From JBBRHQ01 sp963725315 (GTDB lineage Bacteria; Actinomycetota; Thermoleophilia; Solirubrobacterales; 70-9): a DNA stretch of 64,000 nt. A program made the translations under genes and the position numbers. Every line of letters begins with the position of its first letter. The stretch's first letter is position 1. Below the pieces are notes generated by a model, which saw nothing but the letters and a program-made list of their open reading frames with translations, was not told where the DNA came from and did not search any database. Of this stretch, positions 48,255-57,032 are shown one piece after another. Location of the stretch: positions 310,001 to 374,000 of the forward strand of contig CAVRYA010000010.1 in the NCBI GenBank assembly GCA_963725315.1, written 5' to 3'.

Positions 48255-49597
48255 GCGCTCAGCGCTCCGATCGAGCTCTCCAACTCGCCGGCGACGTCGA
48301 TCGAGACGTGCCTGCCGTCGCGGACCAGCTCGCGCCCGCCGCAGATCACGCCGCGGACGTCGGCAGCGGCACCGGCGAACAGCACCGAGTCGAGGGCGTG
48401 GTCGGGCTCCGTCCCGGCGAGACGGGGCGAATCGAGCCCGATGGTCACCAGGTCGGCGATCGCCCCCGGCTCGATCCGGCCCGCCTCGGGCCAGCCGATC
48501 GCCGCGTGCCCGGCCGCGCTTGCCGCCCGCAGCAGGCCGGCAGCCGGGTGGTGGCCCCGGATGCCCGTGGCCAGGCGCTCGTCCATCTCCACCGCCCGGG
48601 CCTCCTCGAAGAGGTCGATGACGGCGTTGGAGTCGGAGCCCAGGCAGAGCCTGGCGCCTGCGTCGGCGAGCCGCCGGGCGGGTCCGACCCCATCGGCGAG
48701 GTCGCGCTCGGTGGTCGGGCAGAGGCAGACGCTCGCCCCGGCCGCGCCGAGCAGGCCGAAGTCGGCCTCGGCGAGGTGGGTGGCGTGGATCGCGGTGAGG
48801 CGCTCGTCCATCGCCCCGGCTTCGGCCAGCAGCGCGGCCGGGGTCATCCCGTGCGCGCTCAGGCACTCCTCGTTCTCGGCCGGCTGCTCGGAGAGGTGAG
48901 CGTGCAGCGGAGCCGCCCGCTCGCGCGCCCAGGCGGCGACCTCGGCCGCCGCCTCCGGGTCGACCGCGCGGACGCTGTGGATCGCCGCGGCGAGCCTGGC
49001 ACCCGGCCCGGGGCGAAGCCCCTCCACCCGCTCGGCCCAGGCGGCCGCGCTGCCGTCGGAGAAGCGAAGCTGCGCCTCGTCCGGCTCCCGCCCGATGCCC
49101 CCGCGCAGGTAGCAGGCGTCGATCAGGGTCACCCGGATCCCTGCCTCGCGGGCTCCCTCGATCACCGCCTCCCCCATCGCGTTTGGGTCCTCGTAGCGGC
49201 GCCCTCTCGGCCCGTGGTGGAGGTAGTGGAACTCCCCCACCGCGGTGATCCCGGCGAGGGCCATCTCGGCGAAGGTCGCCCTCGCCAGCCGCAGGTAGGA
49301 GTCCGGGTCGAGGCGGGCCGAGGCCGCGTACATCCGCTCGCGCCAGGTCCAGAAGTCCCCGCCCGCGGCGGCCTGCGTCCGCCCCCGGATCGCCCGCTGG
49401 AAGGCGTGCGAGTGGGCGTTTGCCAGGCCGGGGATCGTCAGCCCGGCGAGCCTGGCGGCGCCGTCAGGCGGCGCCGCGGACCGGCCGACGGCGGCGATCC
49501 GCTCGCCCTCGGTCTCGACCACGACCCCGGGCTCCGCCTCCTCCCCCCCGCGCCAGGCCAGCTCGCACCAGTAGGAGCTCAACCCGGAGGAGCTCAA
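48251..49597 (-). CDS. hutF: formimidoylglutamate deiminase
   Basis: This amidohydrolase, about 448 aa, turns N-formimidoyl-L-glutamate into N-formyl-L-glutamate plus ammonia. Metal-site blocks are IPGLANAHSHAFQRAIRGRT, LHAHLSEQPAENEEC, TAIHATHLAEAD and LCLGSDSNAVIDLFEEAR. The product needs a deformylase (HutG), which is absent; a deformylase-like gene lies immediately upstream. The start is TTG 49597 (GGGAG 5-6 nt upstream, TTGA overlap with the def stop) or TTG 49582, because a 15-bp tandem duplication copies the start region. Confidence 0.94.
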   Translation of the reverse strand: MSSSGLSSYWCELAWRGGEEAEPGVVVETEGERIAAVGRSAAPPDGAARLAGLTIPGLANAHSHAFQRAIRGRTQAAAGGDFWTWRERMYAASARLDPDSYLRLARATFAEMALAGITAVGEFHYLHHGPRGRRYEDPNAMGEAVIEGAREAGIRVTLIDACYLRGGIGREPDEAQLRFSDGSAAAWAERVEGLRPGPGARLAAAIHSVRAVDPEAAAEVAAWARERAAPLHAHLSEQPAENEECLSAHGMTPAALLAEAGAMDERLTAIHATHLAEADFGLLGAAGASVCLCPTTERDLADGVGPARRLADAGARLCLGSDSNAVIDLFEEARAVEMDERLATGIRGHHPAAGLLRAASAAGHAAIGWPEAGRIEPGAIADLVTIGLDSPRLAGTEPDHALDSVLFAGAAADVRGVICGGRELVRDGRHVSIDVAGELESSIGALSA

Positions 49598-49602
49598 CCC
49601 GG
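49573..49602. repeat. 15-bp perfect tandem duplication at the def-hutF junction
   Basis: AGGAGCTCAACCCGG occurs twice head to tail (49573-49587, 49588-49602). The right-hand copy contains the overlapping def stop/hutF start (TTGA on the minus strand); the other copy creates a second in-frame TTG five codons downstream. Length 15 keeps the frame. Confidence 0.85.
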
Positions 49603-50166
49603 CTCCCTGGCGTAGGGAGCGATCCGCTCCAGGAAGGCCTGCCGCCCGTGGCGCTCGAACTGCTCCCAGCTCGCCAGGCTGCGGGGGTCGGCCCGGTCGA
49701 CGATCAGGACGCCGTCGAGGTGATCGACCTCATGCTGGAAGGTGCCTGCGGTCAGCCCCTCCAGCTCCTGCTCGCGCCGTTCGCCCTCGCGATCGAGGTA
49801 GCGCACCCGGATCATCAGATCGCGCTCAACGTCGCCGCGCAGGTCGGGGATCGAGAGGCAGCCCTCGTTGATCAGCAGGGTTTCGGTGCCGAGCGGCTCG
49901 ATCTCGGGGTTGATCATCACGGTCAGCGGGAACGGCGGCTTGTAGGGGTAGCGGGGGTTGGAGCCATCCACCTCGGCGACCGCAACCCGCACGGTCTCCC
50001 CCACCTGGTTGGCGGCCAGCCCAGCGCCCCCGGCCGAGCGCATCGTCTCGACCATGTCGTCGATCAGCGACTGGATCCGCTCGGAGCCGATCTCGGACTC
50101 AGACACCTCGCGGGCGCGCTCGCGCAGCACCGGGTCGCCGATCGTGCGGATCTCACGGACGCTCAA
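49594..50166 (-). CDS. def: peptide-deformylase-like enzyme embedded in the hut operon
   Basis: This 190-aa protein carries all three deformylase motifs: GAGLAANQVG (GxGxAAxQ), EGCLSIP (EGCLS, metal Cys) and QHEVDHLDG (HExDH). It is predicted to be a Fe/Ni/Zn N-formyl amidohydrolase. It lies between hutU and hutF, with its TTG start overlapping the hutU stop (TTGA) and its stop overlapping the hutF start, so it is translated with the histidine pathway. Because hutG is missing, it may hydrolyse N-formyl-L-glutamate instead of, or as well as, formyl-methionyl peptides. The motifs are canonical, so an ordinary deformylase cannot be excluded. Confidence 0.9.
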   Translation of the reverse strand: MSVREIRTIGDPVLRERAREVSESEIGSERIQSLIDDMVETMRSAGGAGLAANQVGETVRVAVAEVDGSNPRYPYKPPFPLTVMINPEIEPLGTETLLINEGCLSIPDLRGDVERDLMIRVRYLDREGERREQELEGLTAGTFQHEVDHLDGVLIVDRADPRSLASWEQFERHGRQAFLERIAPYAREPG

Positions 50167-51839
50167 GCGCCGTCCCCGTCGCCCTCTTCCATCGGAATCC
50201 GCACCCCGCGCTCCTTCGCCACCTCGCCCGCCCGCTCATACCCCGCGTCGGCGTGGCGCATCACGCCCGTCCCCGGGTCGGCCGTCAGCACCCGCTCGAG
50301 CTTCTGCGCCGCGAGGTCAGTGCCATCCGCGAGGCAGACCATGCCGGCGTGGATCGAGCGCCCGATCCCGACCCCGCCGCCGTGGTGGATGCTCACCCAG
50401 GTGGCCCCGGCGGAGGTGTTGAGGAGGGCGTTCAGCAGCGGCCAGTCGGCGATCGCGTCGGAGCCGTCGGCCATCGACTCGGTCTCGCGGTAGGGGGAGG
50501 CGACCGAGCCCGAGTCGAGGTGGTCGCGGCCGATCACTATCGGCCCCTTCAGCTCGCCGGAGCGGACCATCTCGTTGAAGCGCAGCCCGAGCCGGTGGCG
50601 CTCGCCGTAGCCGGCCCAGCAGATCCGCGCCGGCAGGCCCTGATAGGCGATCCGCTCGCCGGCGAGCCTGATCCAGCGCTCCAAACCGGGGTCATCGGGG
50701 ATCTCCTCGAGCACCGCGCGGTCGGTGGCGGCGATGTCGGAGGGCTCGCCGGAGAGGGCGACCCAGCGGAACGGCCCCTTGCCCTCGCAGAACAGCGGCC
50801 GGATGTAGGCCGGGACGAAGCCCGGATAGGCGAAGGCCCGCTCGAAGCCGCCGAGCTGCGCCTCGGCCCGCAGGCTGTTGCCGTAGTCGAAGACCTCGGC
50901 GCCGTCGTCGAGGTAGCCGACCATCGCCGCGCAGTGGGCCGCCATCGCCGCCCGCGAGCGGCGCACGTACTCGTCCGGGTTGGCGACCCGAAGCTCCTCG
51001 GCCTCCTCGAGGCTGATCAGGTTCGGCACGTAGCCCACCAGCGGGTCGTGGGCGCTGGTCTGGTCGGTGACGATCTCGGCCTCGAAGCCCATCTCGTGCA
51101 GGGCGGGCAGGACGTCTGCGGCGTTGGCGCACAGTCCGACGCTCAGCACCCGTCCCTCCGCCCTGGCGGCCTCGCAGCGCCCGACGGCGTCGTCGAGGTC
51201 GCCGGCCTCCTCGTCGAGGTAGCGGGTCTCGAGGCGCCGGTCGATGCGGTGCTGGTCGACCTCGACGCAGAGCGCCACGCCGCCGTTCATCGTCACCGCC
51301 AGCGGCTGAGCGCCGCCCATGCCGCCGAGCCCGGCCGTGACCGTGACCGTGCCCCGCAGCGAGCCCCCGAAGCGGCGGCGGGCGATCTCCGCGAAGCACT
51401 CATAGGTGCCCTGGACGATGCCCTGGCTGCCGATGTAGATCCAGGAGCCGGCGGTCATCTGCCCGTACATCGTCAGGCCCATCTCCTCGAGCCGGCGGAA
51501 CTCGTCCCAGTCGGCCCAGTCCGGGACCAGGTTCGAGTTGGCGATCAGCACCCGCGGCGCCCACTCGTGGGTGCGGAAGACGCCGACCGGCTTGCCGGAC
51601 TGGACCAGCATCGTCTCGTCGGGGCCGAGCCCGCGCAGGGTGCGGACGATCGCGTCGAAGGCCTCCCAGGAGCGGGCGGCGCGACCGGTTCCGCCGTAGA
51701 CGACCAGCTCCTCGGGTCGCTCCGCAACCTCGGGATCGAGGTTGTTCATCAGCATCCTCAGCGCCGCCTCCTGGGGCCAGCCTCGGCAGGAGAGCTCAGC
51801 CCCGCGTGGCGCCCTCACCTCCCTCGGACCCGAGCTCAC
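50163..51839 (-). CDS. hutU: urocanate hydratase
   Basis: This NAD+-dependent enzyme, about 558 aa, hydrates urocanate to imidazolonepropionate. VYGGTGRAARSWEAFDAIV, YIGSQGIVQGTYECFAEIA, TAGLGGMGGAQPLAVTMNGG, FDYGNSLRAEAQLGG and SIHHGGGVGIGRSIHAGMV are family signatures. The start is GTG 51839 (SSGPREVRAPRG), 5 nt after AGGAGG and 16 nt after the hutH stop. In-frame codons further upstream lie inside hutH and are unlikely to be used. Confidence 0.95.
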   Translation of the reverse strand: MSSGPREVRAPRGAELSCRGWPQEAALRMLMNNLDPEVAERPEELVVYGGTGRAARSWEAFDAIVRTLRGLGPDETMLVQSGKPVGVFRTHEWAPRVLIANSNLVPDWADWDEFRRLEEMGLTMYGQMTAGSWIYIGSQGIVQGTYECFAEIARRRFGGSLRGTVTVTAGLGGMGGAQPLAVTMNGGVALCVEVDQHRIDRRLETRYLDEEAGDLDDAVGRCEAARAEGRVLSVGLCANAADVLPALHEMGFEAEIVTDQTSAHDPLVGYVPNLISLEEAEELRVANPDEYVRRSRAAMAAHCAAMVGYLDDGAEVFDYGNSLRAEAQLGGFERAFAYPGFVPAYIRPLFCEGKGPFRWVALSGEPSDIAATDRAVLEEIPDDPGLERWIRLAGERIAYQGLPARICWAGYGERHRLGLRFNEMVRSGELKGPIVIGRDHLDSGSVASPYRETESMADGSDAIADWPLLNALLNTSAGATWVSIHHGGGVGIGRSIHAGMVCLADGTDLAAQKLERVLTADPGTGVMRHADAGYERAGEVAKERGVRIPMEEGDGDGA

Positions 51840-51855
51840 ACCGACCTCCTGGCTC

Positions 51856-53383
51856 TCATCGCAGCTCTCCGATCTCCGCCTCGACCGGCTCCTGCAGCCC
51901 GCCCCCGGCAACCAGCGCCTCGACCGCGGCCAGCTCAGGAGCGAGCCAGCGGTCGGGGCCGGGCCCCGGCACCGCCGAGCGCACCGCGGCCAGCGCCGCC
52001 GCAGTCGCAGGCGCGGGCTCCAGCGGTGCCCGCAGATCGAGCCCCCGGGCCGCGCAGGTCGCCTCGACCGCGATCACGCGGGCCAGGTTGGCGACCGAGG
52101 CCCGCAGCTTCCGCGCTGCCGCCCACCCCATCGAGACGTGGTCCTCCTGCATCGCGCTGGTCGGCAGCGAGTCGACGCTGGCCGGCGCGGCGAGGCGCCG
52201 GCTCTCCGCGACCATCGCCGCCTGCGTGTACTGGGAGATCATCATTCCCGAGTTGACCCCGGCGTCCTCGGCCAGGAACGGCGGCAGGCCTTGCGAGCGG
52301 TTGGCGTCGAGCAGTCGGTCGGTGCGGCGCTCGGCGATCGCGGCGACGTCGGCCACGGCGATCGCCAGGAAGTCGCAGGCGTGGGCCAGCGGCGCCCCGT
52401 GGAAGTTGCCGCAGGATTCGACCCGGCCGTCGGGGAGGATCATCGGGTTGTCGATCGCGGCGCCGAGCTCGGCCTCAGCCACCCCCTCCGCGTAGGCGAG
52501 CGAGTCGCGGGCGGCGCCGCTCACCTGCGGCGCGCAGCGCAGCGAGTAGGCGTCCTGGACCCTCGGATCGCCCTCGCGGTGCGAGGCGACGATCTCCGAG
52601 CCGGCGAGCATGGCCCGCAGGTTGGCGGCGCTCTCGGCCTGCCCCGGCTGCGGTCGCAGCGCGATCAGCTCCTCCGCGAAGGCGCGATCGGTGCCGAGCA
52701 GCGCCTCCACGGACATCGCCGCGGCGATTTCGGCAGCCCGCAGCAGACCCCGCAGATCGGCGATCGCCAGGATCAGCATCCCGAGGATCCCGTCGGTGCC
52801 GTTGATCAGCGCCAGGCCCTCCTTCGCCGCCAGGGTGACGGGCTCGATCCCGGCCTCGCGAATCGCCTCCCCCGCCTCCAGCGTGGCCCCGCCGCGGCTC
52901 GTCACCTCGCCCTCGCCGATCAGGACCAGGGCGCAGTGCGCGAGCGGTGCGAGGTCGCCGCTGGCTCCGAGCGAGCCGTGCTCCGGGACGACCGGGGTGA
53001 GCCCGACCTCGAGCAGGTCGAGGATCGTCTCCACCAGCACCGGGCGCGCCCCGGAGAGGCCCATCGCCAGGGTGCGGGCGCGCAGCAGCATCATCGCCCG
53101 CACCACCTCGACCTCGACCGGGGGCCCCATGCCGGCGGCATGGGAGCGGATCAGCGCCCGCTGGAGCTCGGCGCGCTGATCCGCGGGGATGCGGGTCATC
53201 GCCAGCGAGCCGAACCCGGTGCTGACGCCGTAGGCCGGCTTATCCGAGGCGGCGAGGCGCTCGACGATCGCGGCGCTGCGCTCCATCGCCTCGCGGGCAT
53301 CGGCCCCGAGGGTCACGCGAGCGGCCATGGCGGGCGACGTCGATCACCTCCTCGGCGCCGACGCCGTCGGGGCCGATCTCCAC
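51856..53383 (-). CDS. hutH: histidine ammonia-lyase (one frameshift near the N-terminus)
   Basis: This enzyme removes ammonia from histidine to give urocanate. GSLGASGDLAPLAH contains the Ala-Ser-Gly that forms the MIO electrophile. YGVSTGFGSLA, NGTDGILGM and QEDHVSMGWAAARKL also match. Conserved sequence VEIGPDGVGAEEVIDVARHG lies in another frame upstream of the first ATG; removing one C in CATGGCCGCTCGC (near 53330) joins it to ARVTLGADARE and gives 508 aa from GTG 53383, the normal family length. It is the first gene of the hut operon. No HutC-type repressor is adjacent. Confidence 0.93.
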
Positions 53384-53474
53384 GCTGGCGTCACGGGCTC
53401 GGCCACGCGCTTAGTATCTCGCCCGCGCCCACCGGCGGCGATCAGGCCACCGGAACCGGACGGAAGGAGAGCGG

Positions 53475-53945
53475 ATGACAGGCAAGGCGGACTTCACCGA
53501 GGAGGAGTGGAAGCAGGTCCTGGAGGCGCCGCCGAGCGCCGGGATGATCGTGATCACCGCCCAGAGCGGCGGCTCGATTCGGGAGAGCTTCTCGATGGCC
53601 AAGGCCTACACCGAGGCGCGCCAGCACCACGGTGAGAGCGAGCTGCTCGACGAGGTCGTCTCGACCAAGCCCGAGGTCGATCGCACCCGCCAGGGCTCAG
53701 TGGAGGAGCTAAAGCAGCACAACCTCGCCAACCTGCGCGAGGCGATCGCGGTGCTCGAGGCGAAGGCGGAGCCCGGAGAGGTCGAGGAGTACAAGCGCTT
53801 CATCCTCGGCCTGTCCGAGCGAGTGGCGGAGGCCCATCGCGAGGGCTTCATGGGGCTCAGCGGCGAGCGGGTCAGCGAGGCCGAGCGGGCCGCGGTGGAC
53901 GAGATCGCCGCCACCCTGGGGATCGCCGCCGAGACGACGGCCTAG
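53475..53945 (+). CDS. conserved-looking helical protein of unknown function
   Basis: This 156-aa acidic protein starts at ATG 53475 behind GGAAGGAGAG. It has no signal peptide, membrane segment or cysteines. The first third (APPSAGMIVITAQSGGSIRE) could contact a ligand. The rest looks alpha-helical with charged heptad-like stretches (EELKQHNLANLREAIAVLEA, VEEYKRFILGLSERVAEAHR) and ends FMGLSGERVSEAERAAVDEI. It lies 23 bp upstream of the antiporter on the same strand and may be co-transcribed. I do not recognise the family. Confidence 0.7.
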   Translation: MTGKADFTEEEWKQVLEAPPSAGMIVITAQSGGSIRESFSMAKAYTEARQHHGESELLDEVVSTKPEVDRTRQGSVEELKQHNLANLREAIAVLEAKAEPGEVEEYKRFILGLSERVAEAHREGFMGLSGERVSEAERAAVDEIAATLGIAAETTA

Positions 53946-53968
53946 CAAGCCGGACCCGGTCGGGCTCG

Positions 53969-55185
53969 ATGGTCTCGATCGACACCAGCTCGTTCTTCAT
54001 CATCGTCACGGTGGCGGCGATCGCGGCGCTGATCGTCGCGGCGGTGCCAGGCCGTCTCGTGCCCCCGGTCGTCGTCCTCGAGCTGCTGCTGGGAATCCTC
54101 ATCGGGCCCGACCTGCTCGACCTCGCGAGCGCCGACGATTTCATCAAGTTCTTCTCGAACCTCGGGCTCGGGATGCTGTTCTTCTTCGCCGGGTACGAGA
54201 TCGACTTCGAGCGGATCGAGGGGACGCCGCTGCGGCTCGGGGCGATCGGCTGGGCGCTATCGGTGGGGCTCGCCTACGCGATCGGCGGGCTGCTCGCCGC
54301 CGCCGGGGTGGTGATCTCCTTCCTCTACACGGGCTCGGCGATGGCGACCACGGCGATCGGGACCCTGATCCCGATCCTGCGCGACAACGGCGAGCTGAAG
54401 ACCCGCTTCGGCACCGACCTGCTGGCCGCCGGGGCGATGGGCGAGTTCGGCCCGATCCTGCTGATCACCCTGGTGCTCTCGGCGGGCCAGCCGGCGAAGG
54501 AGGCGCTGATCCTGATCGCCTTCGTCGCCCTGGCGATCGCGATCGCTCTGATCTCGGTCCGCCTGGTGACCCCCGGATGGAGGATGCTGGAGAGCACCCT
54601 GGAGTCGAGCAGCCAGCTCGCGGTGCGGATCGCGGTCGTCCTCGTCTTCGGCCTGGTTGCGATCGCCAGCGAGCCTCGGCCTCGACATCCTGCTCGGCGG
54701 GTTCGTCGCCGGCCTGATCACGCGGGTCGCGCTCAAGGGCCACGAGGTCGAGGTCTTCGAGTCGAAGCTCACCGCGGTCGGCTTCGGGTTCCTGATCCCC
54801 TTCTTCTTCGTGACCAGCGGGATCACCTTCGACCTCGACGCGCTGCTCGACAACAGCTCGGCGCTGCTGAAGCTGCCCGCTCTTCATCGCTCTCTTCCTC
54901 GTGATCCGGGGAGCGCCTGCCCTGCTGCTCTACCGCAACCGGCTGGATCGCCGCGACCGAGTCGCGCTCGGCTTCTTCTCGGCCACCGAGCTGCCGCTGG
55001 TGGTCGCGATCACCACGATCGCGGTCGAGCAGGGCCACATGCGTTCGACCACCTCGGCGGCCCTGGTGGGGGCGGCGATCATCTCCACCCTCGTCTATCC
55101 GCAGGTAGGCCTGGCGCTGCGCCGGGGCCGGGAGGGAGCCGGCGAGCCGCCGGAGCCCGAAGTCACCGTCGCCGCCGCGGGTTGA
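53969..55185 (+). CDS. CPA2-type cation:proton antiporter membrane protein (two frameshifts)
   Basis: This is a membrane transporter of the sodium/proton exchanger superfamily. It has many hydrophobic helices, with VVVLELLLGILIGPDLLDLA and LGLGMLFFFAGYEIDFERIE at the N-terminal end, TDLLAAGAMGEFGPILLITL centrally, and GFLIPFFFVTSGITFDLDAL plus FFSATELPLVVAITTIAVEQ later. Frames change near 54666 and 54885; removing C in GAGCCTCGGC and G in CTGCCCGCTCTTC gives a continuous 404-aa protein. It lacks the TrkA-N/C domains of KefB-like proteins. The exchanged ion is unknown. Confidence 0.85.
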
Positions 55186-55213
55186 GCGTAGGTTGCTCTC
55201 ACCCGAACGCTGG

Positions 55214-56497
55214 TCAGCCGGCGAGGTCGCCCTGGCCCGAGGAGGCGTCGTCGGCGCCGGCCGCACCCTCGTCGCTGACCACGCCGGACAGCGACAGCGA
55301 GCCGTCCTCGGCGATCGTCGCCGTCGCGTCGACAGACTCGCCGAGGCTCAGCCTGGCGAGGTCGATGCCCCTCGCCGCGGTGAAGGTCAGGTCGCGGCCG
55401 CCCTCCCGGATGTCGTCGGCTGAGAGGACCAGCCCCCCCGTCTCCGGACAGGCGGCGACGATTCCCTCGAGGTCGCTGTAGTCGAAGCGGTCCTTGACCT
55501 CCAGCGAGCGCTGCCAGAGGTGGGCGAGGGGCTCGACCTGCGGGGGTGGGAGCGGGTCGGCATCCGGCGTGCAGGGCTGCGATTCGCCTGCCGAGCCCCG
55601 GCGCGAGGCCCGGGTCTGCGGATCGGCCTTCTCGATCTTCACGTCCACCTCGACATAGCTGCCCGGTTGCGGAGGAGCGGGCACCTCGGAGGGGCCGGGG
55701 TCCGGGTGAACCCCGACCAGGACCGAGACCCCCCGCTTGGAGACCGCATAGGAGCCCGTGGCGGGATCGCGGAAGGTGACGATCCCGGTGAGCTTCGCGC
55801 TCGAGGCGCTGCCGCTCCGGACGCGCCGCCCGTCCTCAGCGTAGGTGCCGTTGAACAGATCGCGCACCGGCACCTCGACCCTCGCTCCGGGGTCGGGAAG
55901 CTTGGACGCGTGGACTGCGCTGAGGCCGCCACCCGGGGACGCGACCGTGTAGCTGTCCGCCGCGGGGTTGACATGGACGACCACCCCCTCGAGCTTCGGC
56001 TTCTGCGGCGGAGGGTTGTGATCAGGCGAGGTCGGTCTGTGGTGCTGGCCCGGGCGAACCGGAGCGTGTGGCGCTTGTGGGGTCGAGGGAGCCGTCGGCA
56101 CGGGACTCGGCACCGGCGCGAGCGGAAGCGCAGCCGGGGGAGCCGCCGGTGGCGCGGCGGGGCCGACCGGGATCGCCGAGTTCCCGACGGGGCTTCCCAG
56201 CGCCGCCAGGGGGGCGCCTGAACCGCTTCCCTCGCCCTCGCCCGAGTTATCGCCCCCGGAGCCCTCACTCCCGAAGAGACCAGCGGGCAGGCGGATGATC
56301 TGGCCGGCTCCGCTGGCCAGCCCCCCCGAGGCTCCGGGGCCGATCGCCACTCCAACGAACAAGCCGAGGCCGAGCGCACATGCGCTCAGCGGGCCCGCCC
56401 AGCGGCGGTCGGTGACGACGCGCGGGGCCCAGGCAAGCCAGGCGGGAACGGTGGCGGTCTCCGGCTGCTTTCCGCCGGCCGGCGGTTCAGCCGCCAA
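55214..56497 (-). CDS. membrane-anchored proline-rich protein with three beta repeats
   Basis: This 427-aa protein is distal in the extended pst operon. A single transmembrane segment near residues 36-55 (ACALGLGLFVGVAIG) follows a short cytoplasmic head. A Gly/Ser- then Pro/Ala-rich linker runs to about 165. Three modules of similar pattern follow, beginning LEGVVVHVNPAADSYTVAS, KLTGIVTFRDPATGSYAVS and LEGIVAACPETGGLVLSAD, each with a ValGluVal/ValAspAla-type strand later. The rhythm resembles DUF5666/OB-like repeats outside the cell. Its start overlaps the preceding zinc-ribbon gene by 11 bp. Function unknown. Confidence 0.72.
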   Translation of the reverse strand: MAAEPPAGGKQPETATVPAWLAWAPRVVTDRRWAGPLSACALGLGLFVGVAIGPGASGGLASGAGQIIRLPAGLFGSEGSGGDNSGEGEGSGSGAPLAALGSPVGNSAIPVGPAAPPAAPPAALPLAPVPSPVPTAPSTPQAPHAPVRPGQHHRPTSPDHNPPPQKPKLEGVVVHVNPAADSYTVASPGGGLSAVHASKLPDPGARVEVPVRDLFNGTYAEDGRRVRSGSASSAKLTGIVTFRDPATGSYAVSKRGVSVLVGVHPDPGPSEVPAPPQPGSYVEVDVKIEKADPQTRASRRGSAGESQPCTPDADPLPPPQVEPLAHLWQRSLEVKDRFDYSDLEGIVAACPETGGLVLSADDIREGGRDLTFTAARGIDLARLSLGESVDATATIAEDGSLSLSGVVSDEGAAGADDASSGQGDLAG

Positions 56498-57032
56498 CCT
56501 GGCCCTCGAGCGGATGCACCGGGGGGAGCGGAGCCGGCGGGGCGGGTTCCAGCGGGGGCGGAGGCGCAGCGGAAGCCGGCGGAGCAGGCGCAGGCTCCGC
56601 CGAATAGCCGGGGGAAGGGGTCACCGTCTCCATTAGGTCCATGCCGCACTGCCAACAGAAGGCGGCACCACGGGCGTAGAGGGCTCCGCAGGACGGGCAG
56701 GATCCAGCGGCACCCGCCTGCTCCAGCTTCAGCAGCCGCTCCGCCTCCGAGAGCTCGGCATCGACCTGCTGCAGCTTCGCTGCCTGCAGGGTGAGGACGT
56801 CGAGGCGGAAGTGGTCACGGCTGGCCATCTCGTAGGCCAGCCCGCCGAGGTCCCACTGGAGCTCGGCGAACTCTCTGGCCAGCGCTTCGCGACGCTGGTG
56901 GAGCTCGGACGGCGGGACCGCTGGATCCTGCCGGCCCGGCGGAGGAACTTGGAGCGGTGGCGACCCGGCGACAGGGCTTCTCGCCGTCCGCCGGCCGCGC
57001 AGCCGGTCTGCCGTTCTCCCCCAGCTGCTCAT
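56487..57032 (-). CDS. coiled-coil zinc-ribbon protein
   Basis: This 181-aa protein has a helical/coiled-coil section (about residues 43-107, including REALAREFAELQWDLGGLAY and AKLQQVDAELSEAERLLKLE), a zinc ribbon CPSCGALYARGAAFCWQCG (about 112-130) and a Pro/Ala-rich tail. It is coupled to both neighbours: start overlaps the SPOR-like gene stop by 4 bp, end overlaps the beta-repeat gene by 11 bp. Double-CxxC ribbons of this kind often mediate protein contacts in bacterial envelope systems; the role here is unknown. Confidence 0.72.
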   Translation of the reverse strand: MSSWGRTADRLRGRRTARSPVAGSPPLQVPPPGRQDPAVPPSELHQRREALAREFAELQWDLGGLAYEMASRDHFRLDVLTLQAAKLQQVDAELSEAERLLKLEQAGAAGSCPSCGALYARGAAFCWQCGMDLMETVTPSPGYSAEPAPAPPASAAPPPPLEPAPPAPLPPVHPLEGQVGG

